NCBI GenBank assembly: GCA_020632635.1
Contig: JACKFE010000001.1
Location: 806,001-870,000, forward strand
DNA: 64,000 nucleotides
Direction: 5' to 3'
Origin: Nitrospiraceae bacterium
GTDB lineage: Bacteria; Nitrospirota; Nitrospiria; Nitrospirales; UBA8639
Below are positions 16,231-25,332 of the stretch, one piece after another (positions within the stretch are counted from its first letter, which is position 1; each line of letters starts with the position of its first letter). The notes beneath the pieces were generated by a model. The model was not told the origin of the DNA. It did no database searches and saw only the letters and a list, made by a program, of their open reading frames with translations. Both the position numbers and the translations under genes were made by a program.

Positions 16231-18228
16231 GTGTTTGATCTTTTAGTCATTCTCATCCCCCTCTTTCCCTTGGTCGCCGTCCTGGTTAACGGACTGGCCG
16301 GACACCGCTATTCCCATGAATTAGCAGGACGGCTCGCCTTTGGATCCGTGGGGCTCTCGTTCCTCTGCACCCTCGGCGTGTTTTCCTCCATGCTGGGGAA
16401 CCCTGAACCGCGTGAAGTCGTGGCGTATTCCTGGATTTTTGGTGGAAACCTCTCCATCAACTTGGCGTTCCTCATCGATCCGCTCACGACCATTATGTTG
16501 TTAGTGGTCACAGGCGTGGGATTTCTGATTCATGTCTATTCCACGGGGTATATGCATGGAGAGGAAGGCTTCACCCGCTTTTTCACCTACATGAATTTGT
16601 TCATGGTCTCCATGTTGCTGTTGGTCATGGGCAATAATTATGTCGTCCTGTTTATCGGGTGGGAAGGCGTGGGACTCTGTTCGTATCTGTTAATCGGGTA
16701 TTACTACGAAAAAATTTCCGCAGGCAAAGCCGCGACCAAGGCCTTCGTGGTCAACCGGATCGGTGATGCCGGATTCCTCTTGGCTATCTTTTTGATTTTT
16801 TCCCATTTCGGGACCCTCGATTACACCTCCGTCATGGCCCAGGCATCCACCCTATCGACCGAGATGGCCACCGCCATTACGCTTTGTTTACTGGTTGGTG
16901 CCTTCGGAAAATCTGCCCAGCTGCCCCTCTACACGTGGCTACCTGATGCGATGGAAGGCCCCACTCCGGTCAGCGCACTCATTCATGCCGCCACCATGGT
17001 GACGGCGGGCGTCTATATGGTTGTCCGCAATCATGCCTTGTTTGACATGGCGCCGGTGGCTCTGGCCACCGTCGGTATCATTGGAGGCCTTACCGCCTTG
17101 TTTGCGGCCACCATCGGCTTGGTGCAGAACGATATTAAACGTGTCCTCGCCTATTCCACGGTCAGCCAGTTGGGATATATGTTTTTGGCCTGCGGAGTCG
17201 GTGGGTACATTGCAGCAGTGTTTCATTTGGTGACACACGCGTTCTTTAAAGCTCTGCTCTTCTTGTCGGCAGGATCGGTGATTCATGCCTTGGGCGGGGA
17301 ACAAGACATCCGGAAAATGGGAGGATTGCACGACAAAATTCCCACGACCTATCGAGTCTTTCTCATTGGCACCCTGGCCATCGCGGGCATTCCACCATTG
17401 GCGGGATTTTGGAGTAAAGATGAAATTTTGGCCCATGCCTTTGTCAATGGCCAATACCATCTGTACGTGTTGGCGGCGGTGGGAGCCTTCTTGACGAGCT
17501 TTTATATGTTCCGCCTGACCTATTTGACCTTCTATGGTCCATCACGGGTCGATCCGCATGTGGCTCACCATATTCATGAGTCGCCTTCCGTTATGACCGT
17601 CCCCCTTATGATTCTAGCCGGATTGGCTCTCTTGGGAGGATTTCTTGGGGTTCCTCCGGAACATGGATGGTTTCATGGATTTCTTCATGAAGTAGCCACT
17701 CCCATCGGTGCCGAGCACCACGAGGTCAGTCTGGGATTGACTATAGGCCTGATGACTGTGGCGATCGGCATTGCTTTGGGAGGATGGTACCTCGCGCATT
17801 ACATGTATTCCATCAGACCCGAAACGGCGAATGAATGGGCCGAAAAATCTCCGGAGATCTACACCACTTTGCTCAATAAATATTACGTCGACGAGGCCTA
17901 CGACAAACTTTTTGTCGAGCCGTGCAAAAAGCTTGGGCTGATGTGGGACTGGTTTGATCGAAACATTCTTGATCGTTTCGTAACAGGCATCGGGCACGGG
18001 ACCGATCTGAGCGCGGCGGCCATTACCTGGACGGAAAAACATGTGATGTATGCGGGATTAAACGTGATCGGCTACGGCCACCACCTCGCCGCCTGGGCTT
18101 GGAGAAAATTACAAAGCGGACAGGTCCATCACTATGCCGCCATCATTATTATCGGACTGGCTCTGCTCATTCATTTGGTGATGGCCTGGTATACGGGGGG
18201 AAGCCCTGTCGGACTGTCCATGCGGTAA
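16231..18228 (+). CDS. nuoL: NADH-quinone oxidoreductase subunit L
   Basis: This 665-residue proton-pumping subunit is the largest antiporter-like protein of complex I. The key channel residues are present: Glu145 in GWEGVGLCSYLLIGYYYE and Lys227 in GAFGKSAQLPLYTWLPDAM, with the His-containing LIHAATMVTAGVY helix after it. The C-terminal part contains the long lateral helix region. The start is GTG at 16231. In two-NuoM complexes this arm must span an additional subunit; the C-terminal segment could be compared with ordinary NuoL for added length. Confidence 0.96.
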   Translation: MFDLLVILIPLFPLVAVLVNGLAGHRYSHELAGRLAFGSVGLSFLCTLGVFSSMLGNPEPREVVAYSWIFGGNLSINLAFLIDPLTTIMLLVVTGVGFLIHVYSTGYMHGEEGFTRFFTYMNLFMVSMLLLVMGNNYVVLFIGWEGVGLCSYLLIGYYYEKISAGKAATKAFVVNRIGDAGFLLAIFLIFSHFGTLDYTSVMAQASTLSTEMATAITLCLLVGAFGKSAQLPLYTWLPDAMEGPTPVSALIHAATMVTAGVYMVVRNHALFDMAPVALATVGIIGGLTALFAATIGLVQNDIKRVLAYSTVSQLGYMFLACGVGGYIAAVFHLVTHAFFKALLFLSAGSVIHALGGEQDIRKMGGLHDKIPTTYRVFLIGTLAIAGIPPLAGFWSKDEILAHAFVNGQYHLYVLAAVGAFLTSFYMFRLTYLTFYGPSRVDPHVAHHIHESPSVMTVPLMILAGLALLGGFLGVPPEHGWFHGFLHEVATPIGAEHHEVSLGLTIGLMTVAIGIALGGWYLAHYMYSIRPETANEWAEKSPEIYTTLLNKYYVDEAYDKLFVEPCKKLGLMWDWFDRNILDRFVTGIGHGTDLSAAAITWTEKHVMYAGLNVIGYGHHLAAWAWRKLQSGQVHHYAAIIIIGLALLIHLVMAWYTGGSPVGLSMR

Positions 18229-18237
18229 TACACGACC

Positions 18238-19791
18238 ATGCAAGAAGAACTGCAATTCGGCTTTCCAATTTTATCGTTTCTGATTTTTTTCCCCTTTCTG
18301 GGCGCACTCGTCATTTGGGGGTTCAAGGATCTCGACTTACTGAAAAAGGCAACCTTAGGCATTGCCGGATTAGAGTTGTTAGTCTCAGCTCTCATGCTTC
18401 TGCGGTTTGTCCCCGAGACGGCGGCGATGCAGTTTTCGGAACATGCTTCTTGGATTCCACCCTTAGGCATTAGTTATCACCTGGCTGTTGACGGCGTCAG
18501 CGTGTTGTTCGTAGGCCTGACCGCCTTCCTCACCGTACTTCTCGTGTTGTATGCCTGGGATACGGTCACGACGCGCCAGAAAGAATTTTACATGTCCATT
18601 CTGGCCCTCGAAGCCACTGTCATGGGCATTTTTGCTTCGATCGACTTGATCGTCTTTTTCGTATTCTGGGAGTTGATGCTTATTCCCAGCTACTTCCTGA
18701 TCAAGCTCTGGGGCCCCGGTGAACACCGGCAATATGCCGCCTTAAAGTATGTTCTGTATACCCTGTTGGGCAGCGTGTTCATGTTAGTGGGGTTTGCGCT
18801 GCTCAGCCTGCACCACTTTGACGTGAAACAGGTGTACAGCTTCGACTTGCTGGACCTCATGTCCATACCGATTCCGCTCGGCCAGCAACTGCTCATTTTT
18901 TGGTTCATTTTTCTTGGATTGGCTTTCAAGGCGCCAATCGTGCCTTTCCATTCATGGCTTCCGGATGCCCTGACCCAAGGACCGATACCCATGTCCGTCA
19001 TGCTGGCTGGGCTCAAAATGGGCACATATGGCTTTCTTCGATTTTCCTTTCCTCTGCTCCCTGATGCCTCACGAGATTCGACTGTGGTGGGCATTTTAAT
19101 GGTGCTGGGACTTGCGGCGATTGTCTATGGAGCCATCGTGGCCATCATTCAACCTGACTTTAGACGGCTTCTCGTCTTCAGCAGCATTAGCCATTTAGGG
19201 TTCGTGGTCATTGGCATGTTTGCGCTGAACTTCCAAGGTATCCAAGGCAGCCTTATTACCATGATCAACCTCGGTTTCAGTACGGCGGGGCTTTTCTTTT
19301 TAGCCGGATTTATGTGGGAACGGCTGGGACACACCGATGTGCGCCAATGCAGTGGACTGGCGAAAAAAATGCCCCAGCTGGCCATCTACTTTTTAATTAT
19401 CGGCATGGCATCGATTGGACTCCCGGGCACGAACGGCTTTATCGGCGAATTCTTGATTCTATTAGGTGCCTTCCAAGCCTGGTGGGTTTATGGTGCCATC
19501 GCCGTCACCGGAGTAATTTTTGCCGCTGCGTACTTCTTGTGGTTTTACGAACGCGCCATTTTCGGCCCCTTGAAAGATACCATTCCCGCCGCCATCAAAG
19601 ATCTAAACACCCGGGAATGGGTGATTGGGTTGGCATTATCCGCGATGATTTTCTGGATTGGGATTTATCCTTCTCCATTTTTACGAATGATGAACGGATC
19701 CGTGCAAGCCCTCGTGGACCGGGTCAGTCCGGGAACCACCATGGCGCAACAAAATATGGCTCACCTGACTCCTGATAGGTATCGGAATTAA
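18238..19791 (+). CDS. nuoM: NADH-quinone oxidoreductase subunit M, first copy
   Basis: This is a 517-residue antiporter-like pumping subunit. Channel residues are canonical: Glu145 (FWELMLIPSYFL), Lys231 (GLAFKAPIVPFHSWLPDAL), Lys260 (MLAGLKMGTYGF) and the late Glu in GTNGFIGEFLIL. It starts 9 bases after nuoL and is followed after 5 bases by a second, divergent nuoM. This copy has all features needed for proton transfer. Confidence 0.96.
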   Translation: MQEELQFGFPILSFLIFFPFLGALVIWGFKDLDLLKKATLGIAGLELLVSALMLLRFVPETAAMQFSEHASWIPPLGISYHLAVDGVSVLFVGLTAFLTVLLVLYAWDTVTTRQKEFYMSILALEATVMGIFASIDLIVFFVFWELMLIPSYFLIKLWGPGEHRQYAALKYVLYTLLGSVFMLVGFALLSLHHFDVKQVYSFDLLDLMSIPIPLGQQLLIFWFIFLGLAFKAPIVPFHSWLPDALTQGPIPMSVMLAGLKMGTYGFLRFSFPLLPDASRDSTVVGILMVLGLAAIVYGAIVAIIQPDFRRLLVFSSISHLGFVVIGMFALNFQGIQGSLITMINLGFSTAGLFFLAGFMWERLGHTDVRQCSGLAKKMPQLAIYFLIIGMASIGLPGTNGFIGEFLILLGAFQAWWVYGAIAVTGVIFAAAYFLWFYERAIFGPLKDTIPAAIKDLNTREWVIGLALSAMIFWIGIYPSPFLRMMNGSVQALVDRVSPGTTMAQQNMAHLTPDRYRN

Positions 19792-19796
19792 CGGTT

Positions 19797-21392
19797 ATGG
19801 GTGATTACGCACTGCTCATTATCCTCTTTGCTCCCTTTCTAGGAGCCACGGCCTTGGTGTTTATTCCTCGTCGCGAGGAGCTCCTGGTCCGATTAACAGC
19901 CGCCGTTTCTTCCGGCATTGCCTTGTTGGCCTCGTTCTATATTTTCTTTGCCTATGACACGGCCAAAGGGGGCTATCAATTTGTTCAGCGTTTCTCCTGG
20001 TCCGATGAATTGGGCATTGCTTTGTATCTGGGGGTTGACGGCATCGGTGGGCCACTTGTCTTTGCTTCGGCCATTCTCCTGTTCGCAGGAGTATTCGTCT
20101 CCTGGCATATCGCGGACCGCACAAAAGAATTTTATATTTTCCTCCTGATTTTGGCGGCGGCCACTATCGGCGTATTCATGTCATTAGACCTTTTCTTCCT
20201 TTATTTCTTTTATGAAATGTCGGTGCTGCCCATGTATTTGCTCTTAGGCATGTGGGGCAGTCACACCAAGGGGTACCTCTCCATGACCGACCCCGAGGGA
20301 TTAAAGCTTCGCGATTCGGTTGGATTCATCTTTAATTTCGGATCCAACAGCAAAGAATATGCAGCCATGAAATTAACGCTGTTCCTATCGGCCGGAGCGG
20401 TCGTGGCGCTCATGGGCATTCTATTGATTTATCATTTTTCCGGACTGCACACCTTTGATATTGTCGTCTTGCGAGAAAAAGCGCATTTCACGGGGCCCTT
20501 GGCCACGGTCATTTGGTTTTTGATCTTTTTCGGGTTTGCCTCCATCGCCCCCATTTGGCCCTTACATTCCTGGTCCCCTGTGGGTCACGCGGCGGCCCCA
20601 GCCGCTACCAGCATGCTCCATGCTGGCGTGTTAATGAAACTCGGGCATTTCTCCATTATCAGGGTGGGGTATGAAATTTTACCTGAAACGACACGCGAGT
20701 GGATTTTTGTCGCTGCTATCTTGTGCGTCTTTTCCATTATCTATGGGGGGTTGGTCTCCTACTTTGCCAAGGACACCAAATATGTCATTGGATATTCCAG
20801 TTCCAGCCACATGGGCTATATCTTCCTTGGGATGGCCGCGCTGGATTACATCAGCCTCACAGGTGCCGTGATTTATATGTTCGCCCACGCCCTAGCTACG
20901 AGCATGCTCTTCGCCATGGCTGGGTGGGTGTACGATCAGACCCACTCTCGAGACATCCCATCCTTGGGCGGACTGGTCGAACGCATGCCCTTCATTGCGG
21001 GAGCCTTCATTATAGGTTGCATGGCTTCCATCGGAATGCCAGGGACCGTCAATTTCATTGCTGAAGTCATGATCATTTTAGGGAGTTGGCAAAAGTATCC
21101 CTTCCAAGTCGTGGTCGCGGTCTTTGGCATCGTTCTCACCTTGGCCTATTTATTCAAAATGATGAGAGGCCTGTTTTACGGTCAACTGGATCCGCATTAT
21201 GCCCATACGTCCGATGCCAAACATTGGGTGGATCGGATGCCACTCTTGCTCTTGATTGCTTGCAGTATCATATTGGGAATTTTTCCCGGCCACTTTCTTG
21301 AAGTCGTAGGGTCAACCGTGGCTCCCATGCTCGAACGCATCAATCACGTGGCACCCCTGATTACTCAAAATACCCAAGGACTCCTTCACTAA
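19797..21392 (+). CDS. nuoM: NADH-quinone oxidoreductase subunit M, second and divergent copy
   Basis: This 531-residue NuoM paralogue is only distantly similar to its neighbour. It keeps Glu140 (YEMSVLPMYLLLGMWG), Lys281 (GVLMKLGHFS) and Glu423 (NFIAEVMIILG). The helix-7 lysine is replaced: FASIAPIWPLHSW has Ile250 where the first NuoM has Lys231, and the usual WLPDAH reads WSPVGH. A loop of about 35 extra residues follows the Glu140 helix (about 154-190). Tandem NuoM genes define the two-M complex I reported in Nitrospira. Whether this copy pumps is uncertain because of the lysine loss. Confidence 0.93.
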   Translation: MGDYALLIILFAPFLGATALVFIPRREELLVRLTAAVSSGIALLASFYIFFAYDTAKGGYQFVQRFSWSDELGIALYLGVDGIGGPLVFASAILLFAGVFVSWHIADRTKEFYIFLLILAAATIGVFMSLDLFFLYFFYEMSVLPMYLLLGMWGSHTKGYLSMTDPEGLKLRDSVGFIFNFGSNSKEYAAMKLTLFLSAGAVVALMGILLIYHFSGLHTFDIVVLREKAHFTGPLATVIWFLIFFGFASIAPIWPLHSWSPVGHAAAPAATSMLHAGVLMKLGHFSIIRVGYEILPETTREWIFVAAILCVFSIIYGGLVSYFAKDTKYVIGYSSSSHMGYIFLGMAALDYISLTGAVIYMFAHALATSMLFAMAGWVYDQTHSRDIPSLGGLVERMPFIAGAFIIGCMASIGMPGTVNFIAEVMIILGSWQKYPFQVVVAVFGIVLTLAYLFKMMRGLFYGQLDPHYAHTSDAKHWVDRMPLLLLIACSIILGIFPGHFLEVVGSTVAPMLERINHVAPLITQNTQGLLH

Positions 21393-21425
21393 CATTGACC
21401 AACCTTCGGAATCACCATCTAGAAC

Positions 21426-22919
21426 ATGATGACCTTTGACCTCAACCTGTCCAGTTCAGACCTGTTGCTTCTGATGCCCGAGATTTTCCTGACACTCTGG
21501 CTCTGCGTCGTGCTCTGCCTCGATTTTTCCCTCAAGCGGATCACCCATCAGCAGCTGGCGTACCTCAGTATCGGAGGCTTGGGGATGACCGGTCTAATGC
21601 TTGTTGGCTTTGACGTCTCGGGGATCACCGGTGCGCTCTTCAAAAACATGTTCGTGTTGGATCACTTAGCCTTGTTCTTTAAGATTCTGATCGTACTGGC
21701 CACCGCTCTCGTCCTATTTATTTCCATCGATTACGTCAGAGACTTTCGGTTCTTTCGTGGGGAATATTATTGCATGGTCGTCATGTCGGCTATCGGCATG
21801 ATGTTCATGGCTTCGTCCAATGACTTGCTGTCGGTTTTTGTCACCCTGGAGTTTTCCACATTCGGCTTCTATGTCCTGGTGGCTTACCTTCGTGATGACA
21901 TGCGCTCATCGGAAGCCGGACTGAAGTTTTTTATTCTTGGAGTCTTTGCAGCCGGGCTTCTCGCCTATGGCATCAGCCTCGTCTATGGAGAGACCGGGAC
22001 TTTGATCTTTTCGGAAATGGCCGGAAATCCTGGCAGCTACGGATTAGCCATTGGCTTTATTCTGATTTTTGCGGCTCTTGGTTTTAAGATTGGCGCCGTC
22101 CCCTTTCACTCCTGGATTCCCGACACGTACCAAGGAGCTCCAACCCCTGTGACGGCGTTTTTGTCCATTGCGCCAAAAGGGGCGGCTTTGGCCATCCTGA
22201 TCAGGATGTTTTATGTCGCATTGGCCACATTCAAACCCATGTGGGTCATCCTGTTCGTCATTGCCTCGATTGTCTCAATGACTTATGGAAATGTTGTCGC
22301 CATCGCCCAGAAAAATATCAAACGCCTGTTAGCCTATTCAGGCATCGCACAAATCGGCAATGTCATGATTGGCTTAGCTGCCGGCACCAAGCAGGGTAGC
22401 GATGCCATTATGTTTTATTTGCTTACATATCTATTTGCCAATCTTGGGGCTTTTGCCGTAATCATTGCCGTCGGTCAGTTCATCAAAAGTGATGAAATCG
22501 AGGATTACAACGGGCTCAACCGACGTTCGCCGTTTTTGGCGGCCTCTATGTTACTCTTTTTACTCTCCCTGGCGGGGGTGCCGCCTTTGGCCGGATTCAT
22601 TGGCAAGCTTTATCTTTTCGTGGCAGCCATGGAACAAGAGCTCTATACTCTGCTGATTGTAGGCCTAGTGAATATCGTCATTTCGATGTATTACTACCTG
22701 ATTGTCGTTAAGAAAATGTATATCAATGAACCGACAGATCCCACACCGATCGTTGCTTCCACCCCTATTAAAGTGGCCGTCTGCGTCGGTATTGTTGGAA
22801 CCCTCGTCCTCGGAATCTATCCCGGTCCTTTCATCGACTGGGCCGTGAACGCCACACTCATGTTTTCTAATATCGTCGGTCCAGTAGCTGCTATTCCAAT
22901 ATCCTCCCCAGGCGGTTGA
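21426..22919 (+). CDS. nuoN: NADH-quinone oxidoreductase subunit N
   Basis: This is a 497-residue antiporter-like pumping subunit that closes the operon. Channel residues are present: Glu142 (TLEFSTFGFYVLVAY) and Lys221 (GFKIGAVPFHSWIPDTYQGA). Helix content and length are normal. The ribosome site is weak, and a second ATG directly follows the first. No clear terminator was seen in the 135 bases before the convergent zinc-ribbon gene. Confidence 0.96.
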   Translation: MMTFDLNLSSSDLLLLMPEIFLTLWLCVVLCLDFSLKRITHQQLAYLSIGGLGMTGLMLVGFDVSGITGALFKNMFVLDHLALFFKILIVLATALVLFISIDYVRDFRFFRGEYYCMVVMSAIGMMFMASSNDLLSVFVTLEFSTFGFYVLVAYLRDDMRSSEAGLKFFILGVFAAGLLAYGISLVYGETGTLIFSEMAGNPGSYGLAIGFILIFAALGFKIGAVPFHSWIPDTYQGAPTPVTAFLSIAPKGAALAILIRMFYVALATFKPMWVILFVIASIVSMTYGNVVAIAQKNIKRLLAYSGIAQIGNVMIGLAAGTKQGSDAIMFYLLTYLFANLGAFAVIIAVGQFIKSDEIEDYNGLNRRSPFLAASMLLFLLSLAGVPPLAGFIGKLYLFVAAMEQELYTLLIVGLVNIVISMYYYLIVVKKMYINEPTDPTPIVASTPIKVAVCVGIVGTLVLGIYPGPFIDWAVNATLMFSNIVGPVAAIPISSPGG

Positions 22920-23054
22920 TTTTCGTCTACTCATCCCAGGTTCAGAACACCCAGAGAGCCTTCTCCTCGTGGAGTCCAAGACCAGCCCAATATGGCGAAG
23001 GAAAGACTCCGTTCAAACTAAGAAATTTTTGAAGAGAAAGAAGAAGGGAGAAGG

Positions 23055-23702
23055 TTACATTTGAAGGTACGCCAAAAATTCTAATGGCGTAATCCCCTTG
23101 AACTGCCAGAGTGCTCCAAAACCGCCAGCCACCACCAATAAGATAATCCCCACGATAACCAGAACAATTGACTTTTTCCTATTCCGTGGGTACTTGGGAG
23201 GAGCGGCTTCGATTTCCTTTGGAATAAATGCCTCTTGCCAAAGAGCAGGCCGTCGCTTCAATAACGGGTTTTTTGTGGGTTCAGTAATAACCACGAGACT
23301 TTCACATTCATCTTTTGAAGGCGGCGCGGGTTGAGAATCTTGAGCCACCGCCTCAGGTTTTTCAATTCGCTCTCCACCTACGGAACCACCCCCACTGCTA
23401 CGTCTGACCTTTCGGGTATAGGGAGTTCCACAATGCGGGCATAGCCAAGTTTCTTCAACCGTCCCTTCCTCCTGGGGTGACACATGGCCCTGTGGTTCCC
23501 CTAGGAGCGAGACCCCGCAGTGGGGACAGACACGTGCCTGTAGCGAAACCGGACTCCCACAATCTGGACACGCATGTAATTTGGAAAGAGACGTTTCAGG
23601 AAGAGGAGACTTTTTACCCGGATAGGGAAACGCACATTGTGGACAGGCAATCGCTTCCGTCGATACTTCTTTTTGGCATTCAGGGCAGGGGATTAACGCC
23701 AT
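23055..23702 (-). CDS. Zinc-ribbon protein with C-terminal membrane anchor
   Basis: The 215-residue product has two N-terminal zinc ribbons (CPECQKEVSTEAIACPQC and CPDCGSPVSLQARVCPHC) and a third CPHC pair near residue 88. A low-complexity charged linker follows, then one C-terminal transmembrane helix (SIVLVIVGIILLVVAGGFGA) and a short tail. Such tail-anchored ribbon proteins are widespread, and their roles are mostly unknown. ATG 23702 was preferred over a TTG two codons earlier. It is convergent with nuoN and has no clear functional link to it. Confidence 0.8.
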   Translation of the reverse strand: MALIPCPECQKEVSTEAIACPQCAFPYPGKKSPLPETSLSKLHACPDCGSPVSLQARVCPHCGVSLLGEPQGHVSPQEEGTVEETWLCPHCGTPYTRKVRRSSGGGSVGGERIEKPEAVAQDSQPAPPSKDECESLVVITEPTKNPLLKRRPALWQEAFIPKEIEAAPPKYPRNRKKSIVLVIVGIILLVVAGGFGALWQFKGITPLEFLAYLQM

Positions 23703-24063
23703 GGTCAATTACGTCCGAGTGAACAATGAGTGCAGATCATCTAAGCTCTCGTATATAAGCAAACTTGATACCTTCAGAGAATTCATTTAATACGGTGTTT
23801 TTTCTTGTTTTAGCCCACTGACCTTCCCTTTGTTGAAGGCTTTCCCATTCAGCTATTCTCTCTAATTGAAGGAAAATTCACAAGAGGATTGTAGCGGTCG
23901 TTTTGATGGCTTTCAATATCGCTAGAAAGACCAGTCTGTGTAACATCCAGAGGAGTGCATAGACTCCAGAAAGGAGACATTTGACCTGATTCCGGATTTT
24001 TGATTATAGATATCAGGCTTTTACGCAATTTTTTCTCACCCATCTTGAGAAGGAGTGGAGGAT
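23703..24063. other. Divergent intergenic region before arsM
   Basis: This 361-base gap lies between the zinc-ribbon gene and arsM. It must hold promoters in both directions. An AGGAG ribosome site (24051-24055) precedes arsM by 8 bases. No clear ArsR-type operator palindrome or other motif was recognised. Confidence 0.5.
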
Positions 24064-25275
24064 ATGCCGAATAACATCCTCGCCAACGAACACGATTCCA
24101 TCACGCAAACCGTGAATCAACGATATGCCCAAGCCGTGACAAATGGGGAACAAATGTGTTGTCCCACCGGCTATGACCACCAAGAATTAGGAAAATTTAT
24201 TCCAGAAGCTGTACTGAAGGTTTCGTATGGCTGCGGAACCCCTGTCGGCCTTTCGACTGTACAACCAGGCGAGGTGGTGCTGGATATCGGTTCTGGCGGT
24301 GGCATTGATTGCTTCGAGGCCTCACGCCGTGTAGGCCAAACAGGAAAGGTTATTGGCATTGATATGACCGATGAAATGTTAGCCTTGGCTAGGACTCATG
24401 CCCCAACCGTAGCGTCAAACCTGGGATATCCCTCATCCAACGTTGATTTTCGCAAGGGCATGGCGGATGCCATGCCAGTTGATGCCAATAGTGTGGATCT
24501 CGTCATCTCCAATTGCGTTATTAATCTCGCACCTGATAAATCAAAAGTTTTTCAGGAAATGTTCCGGGTTGTCCGTCCAGGAGGACGTTTTACGATTTCT
24601 GATATTGTAGCCGACCAGCCGATTCCCAATTACTTGATTCATGATGCTCGAAAATGGGGCGATTGCCTTTCCGGAGCGCTAACGATTCAAGCCTATTGGG
24701 AGGGATTACGTAAAGCTGGATTTCGGGGACTGCATCAAGTGACCGTCATCCCCTGGCGCGTGATCGACGGAATTCACTTCCTTTCAGTGACTCTTACCGG
24801 ATACAAACCCCTTCGTCACTCCTCTGCACCCATGGCTCCCACGTTTGCCACATTCTTGGGACCCTTTTCGCAGATCACCGATGAAGAAGGGAAAACGTTT
24901 TATCGTGGGAAATCTCAACAAATTGAGGCCAGGACCCACGAATTGCTGAACCTTCCCCCTTATAAGCCCTATTTTTCCCTTACCGCTCAACCCATGACCT
25001 TCCCCAATCATGATACACAGGTGACCTCTATTCTCCCAGATGATGTGCCTTGCGTGTGGGAAGGACACTTTGCGATTTTAACCGGGCCATTTTTAGAGGG
25101 GAAAGACGATGACCATCATACCTATGCCTGTGGCACTCCTCTGGAAATTTGCTCGAAAACCATCAAGGTCCTACACCATCCCTCTTATCAACCGTTTTTT
25201 GGAATGATCAATCGGGCACAGGAATCTCCACATGCCGAGCCTGTCATTTGTGGGACCTCATCAGGATGTTGTTAA
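24064..25275 (+). CDS. arsM: Arsenite S-adenosylmethionine methyltransferase with C-terminal extension
   Basis: This 403-residue ArsM-type enzyme methylates trivalent arsenic in the cytoplasm. The SAM site is VLDIGSGGGID (about 73-82). The arsenic-binding cysteine pattern is present: Cys32/33, Cys57 in SYGCGTP, Cys151 in SNCVINL and Cys201 in GDCLSGA. Residues from about 250 to 403 form an additional domain with conserved-looking Cys residues, ending CGTSSGCC, longer than the minimal enzyme. ATG 24064 was chosen over an upstream GTG because AGGAG lies 8 bases before it. It pairs with the radical SAM gene that follows, as in arsenosugar synthesis. Confidence 0.88.
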   Translation: MPNNILANEHDSITQTVNQRYAQAVTNGEQMCCPTGYDHQELGKFIPEAVLKVSYGCGTPVGLSTVQPGEVVLDIGSGGGIDCFEASRRVGQTGKVIGIDMTDEMLALARTHAPTVASNLGYPSSNVDFRKGMADAMPVDANSVDLVISNCVINLAPDKSKVFQEMFRVVRPGGRFTISDIVADQPIPNYLIHDARKWGDCLSGALTIQAYWEGLRKAGFRGLHQVTVIPWRVIDGIHFLSVTLTGYKPLRHSSAPMAPTFATFLGPFSQITDEEGKTFYRGKSQQIEARTHELLNLPPYKPYFSLTAQPMTFPNHDTQVTSILPDDVPCVWEGHFAILTGPFLEGKDDDHHTYACGTPLEICSKTIKVLHHPSYQPFFGMINRAQESPHAEPVICGTSSGCC

Positions 25276-25332
25276 TCGGGAAATGTCCTTAAATGGATCT
25301 ATTCTACCTGCTCACTCCAAAAGTATAATGGT

